Source: Sulfolobaceae archaeon (GTDB taxonomy: Archaea > Thermoproteota > Thermoprotei_A > Sulfolobales > Sulfolobaceae). Taken from it: a stretch of 64,000 nucleotides of DNA. Shown in pieces: positions 63,601 to 64,000 of the stretch; positions within the stretch are counted from its first letter, which is position 1; every line of letters begins with the position of its first letter. The stretch is from assembly GCA_026627305.1 (NCBI GenBank), contig JAPNVD010000027.1, forward strand, positions 1-64,000. The letters are read 5' to 3'. The notes below the pieces were generated by a model. That model was given only the letters and a program-made list of their open reading frames with translations. It searched no databases and was not told the origin of the DNA. Both the position numbers and the translations under genes were made by a program.

Positions 63601-64000
63601 TCTTTTTGAATTGGGTTTAATAACTTATCATAGGACTGATAGTACAAGGATTTCAACAGTCGGTATTTCAATAGCAGAAAAATACTTGCAACAAGCTTTA
63701 GGTGAAGATTATAAAAACGTCTTTACTCCTAGATCTTGGGAAAAAGGGAAAGAGGGCGCACATGAAGCGATAAGACCTACAAAGCCTCTTGATGAAACAC
63801 AATTAAGAGTTTCAATAAATGAGGGTCTTTTAGAGTTGACAAAAACTTTAACTAGAAATCATTATAGGGTTTACGATCTTATATTTAGGCGATTCATAAG
63901 TAGTCAAATACAGCCGATAGAAGTTCAGAAGAGGCATATTTCTTATGAAGTAGTTGATCCCCAAAAGAATCTTAAAATATACAACGGTGAATTAGAGTTA
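60662..64000 (+). CDS. rgy: Reverse gyrase, partial (3' end beyond window)
   Basis: 1113 residues are present, open to the window edge, hence absent from the ORF track. TTG 60662 is the first start after an in-frame stop at 60653. Visible: N-terminal zinc finger CPNCGG ... CYKC (14-~34), helicase Walker [11 protein letters not shown] (~110), [23 protein letters not shown], then topoisomerase IA with Toprim FIVESPNKA (~623) and GTDPDTEGE (~764), a second Cys motif in the Toprim insert (CIKGHQF ... YCPID), and the catalytic Tyr in [11 protein letters not shown] (~988). It introduces positive supercoils. Its position beside cdc48 suggests the TopR1-type paralogue of the two that Sulfolobales carry. 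Confidence 0.95.
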   Translation, partial: MTSQIPFTTYVKSCPNCGGDITSDKLINGSACYKCVPEDISFDTFEQLLSYLSKTGKLDRLKQFENLIVEKKEIYELFSKVLNSKPMGPQRTWISRALLGESFAIVAPPGMGKTTFGMIMSIYYSMKDENSIMIFPTRSIVKQFGDRLKSIMNSLSLDSNSRVVYYAGLQSEKEELFDLIQKKQKGSIVLITTRFLNNNLDKFLQFPYKFLFVDDVDAALKSSKSASNILKLIGFTDDSITKVKEWLKKSRQNNNNEDFFEELSKLRQSILNNRVVVFSSATISRGNPVMSLLMGFRPGTSIQYIRNIIDSYVDISNIAYDDSKIVSLLERLLANLGDGGLIFVPIDKGLDYARFLERELSSKFNVAAISSEKSSLIGDFANGKIDALIGVATHYGILVRGIDIPWRIKYAIFVGIPRFRFKIGERMHPVALSRILTLMAVAKQDQEVTKIANEIRRKVRRMSPGLLNMLAQKVKQEGSSGDSIIDKGYEIALKLLRDQQVIEKLRELGDLVIENDFVLIPDYLTYIQASGRTSRIYGGDFTTGLSIVLVDSMPLFNLLNKQLSLVLDEINWNKLDIDSLYIENSGKIHDVISKLNEERNEILKLKSEGQIKSSVDRVKTILFIVESPNKARTISNFFGKPSSRILKGIQAFETVIGDKILIVAASGGHIYDVMTNVTEAPEKEKGLHGIEVLRKDDQLVFNPYYVSIKRCIKGHQFAEDPIEDKYCPIDYRYSGVKVSLSLDKSYIIESLRQLALEADEILIGTDPDTEGEKIGWDVYLSLKPFNPNIKRAEFHEVTRRAIINAIEHPREFDINLVKAQIVRRIEDRWIGFELTRRLRDDFLYNQVCNDSNISKYPAYLRKICEKKGGEFILSAGRVQTPVLGWIIKRYDEFKQHRKKYYTIKILKDNKNVIDELSIQVSPQNGLKLKKSSEVEIHILKDETIIDKFGPLPPYTTDELLHDASDILGLSASETMKIAQDLFELGLITYHRTDSTRISTVGISIAEKYLQQALGEDYKNVFTPRSWEKGKEGAHEAIRPTKPLDETQLRVSINEGLLELTKTLTRNHYRVYDLIFRRFISSQIQPIEVQKRHISYEVVDPQKNLKIYNGELEL

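Overview
The window is AT-rich, gene-dense archaeal chromosome that can be placed in the Sulfolobales (Sulfolobus, Saccharolobus, Sulfurisphaera and relatives). The evidence is an Rpo13 RNA polymerase subunit, two different PCNA paralogues of the heterotrimeric clamp type (PCNA1 and PCNA3), a reverse gyrase beside a Cdc48/VAT ATPase, an intron-bearing cbf5 gene, an intron-bearing tRNA-Lys, a branched Entner-Doudoroff gluconate dehydratase, a long S6e, and GGTG-type ribosome binding sites with frequent TTG/GTG starts. I saw no insertion sequence, CRISPR array, provirus or plasmid signature. The genus is not resolved.

Region 1 (1-9000): the 3' end of a 2-oxoacid:ferredoxin oxidoreductase beta gene, a large pilin-like surface protein, a PadR regulator, a stand-alone ThiN domain, a minus-strand set (DUF1614 membrane protein, CobY, AIR-synthase-like protein, degenerate crotonase), gluconate dehydratase, and a TauE/DUF1634 exporter pair.

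Region 2 (9000-22000): a Urm1/SAMP-like modifier coupled to a HEAT-like protein, two large polytopic membrane proteins that may be GT-C-like, a Pat-like acetyltransferase, a HAD phosphatase, TenA overlapping a radical SAM gene, and tandem MoeA genes, the second fused to a periplasmic-binding-protein-like domain.

Region 3 (21500-30000): CitE-like lyase, a molybdenum hydroxylase large subunit, acyl-CoA dehydrogenase, ETF beta/alpha and a membrane Fe-S ETF:quinone reductase. Together these form an acyl-CoA oxidation and electron-transfer module. An intron-containing tRNA-Lys(CUU) follows.

Region 4 (30000-41500): SRP19, S8e, cis-prenyltransferase, an Lrp regulator, a membrane VirB4/HerA ATPase (CedB candidate), 6-phospho-3-hexuloisomerase, a zinc protein/PfkB pair, an FAD protein, tRNA-Val, gamma-glutamyltransferase, the largest gene-free stretch (39027-39390), tRNA-Ser, and the L14e-cbf5-methyltransferase operon. 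cbf5 carries a 22-nt bulge-helix-bulge intron that splits the codon of the catalytic aspartate.

Region 5 (41500-64000): information processing dominates. It holds an Lhr helicase, a polytopic HerA-like ATPase, Rpo13, PCNA1, CbiA, PCNA3, a split MetE pair, S15, CbiX, S6e, aIF2-gamma, a PIN protein, Rpo7, Spt4, dephospho-CoA kinase, archaeal phosphoglycerate mutase with a C/D-box sRNA at its 3' end, Cdc48/VAT, and a divergent reverse gyrase that runs off the window.

The most notable observations are the cbf5 intron, the diglycine codons of the Urm1-like gene doubling as a Shine-Dalgarno site, the C/D sRNA whose C box contains the apgM stop codon, nested palindromes between cdc48 and reverse gyrase, the acyl-CoA dehydrogenase/ETF/Fe-S reductase module, the insertion in S6e, and two unusual membrane translocase-type ATPases. 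All assignments are by reading; no database search was run.
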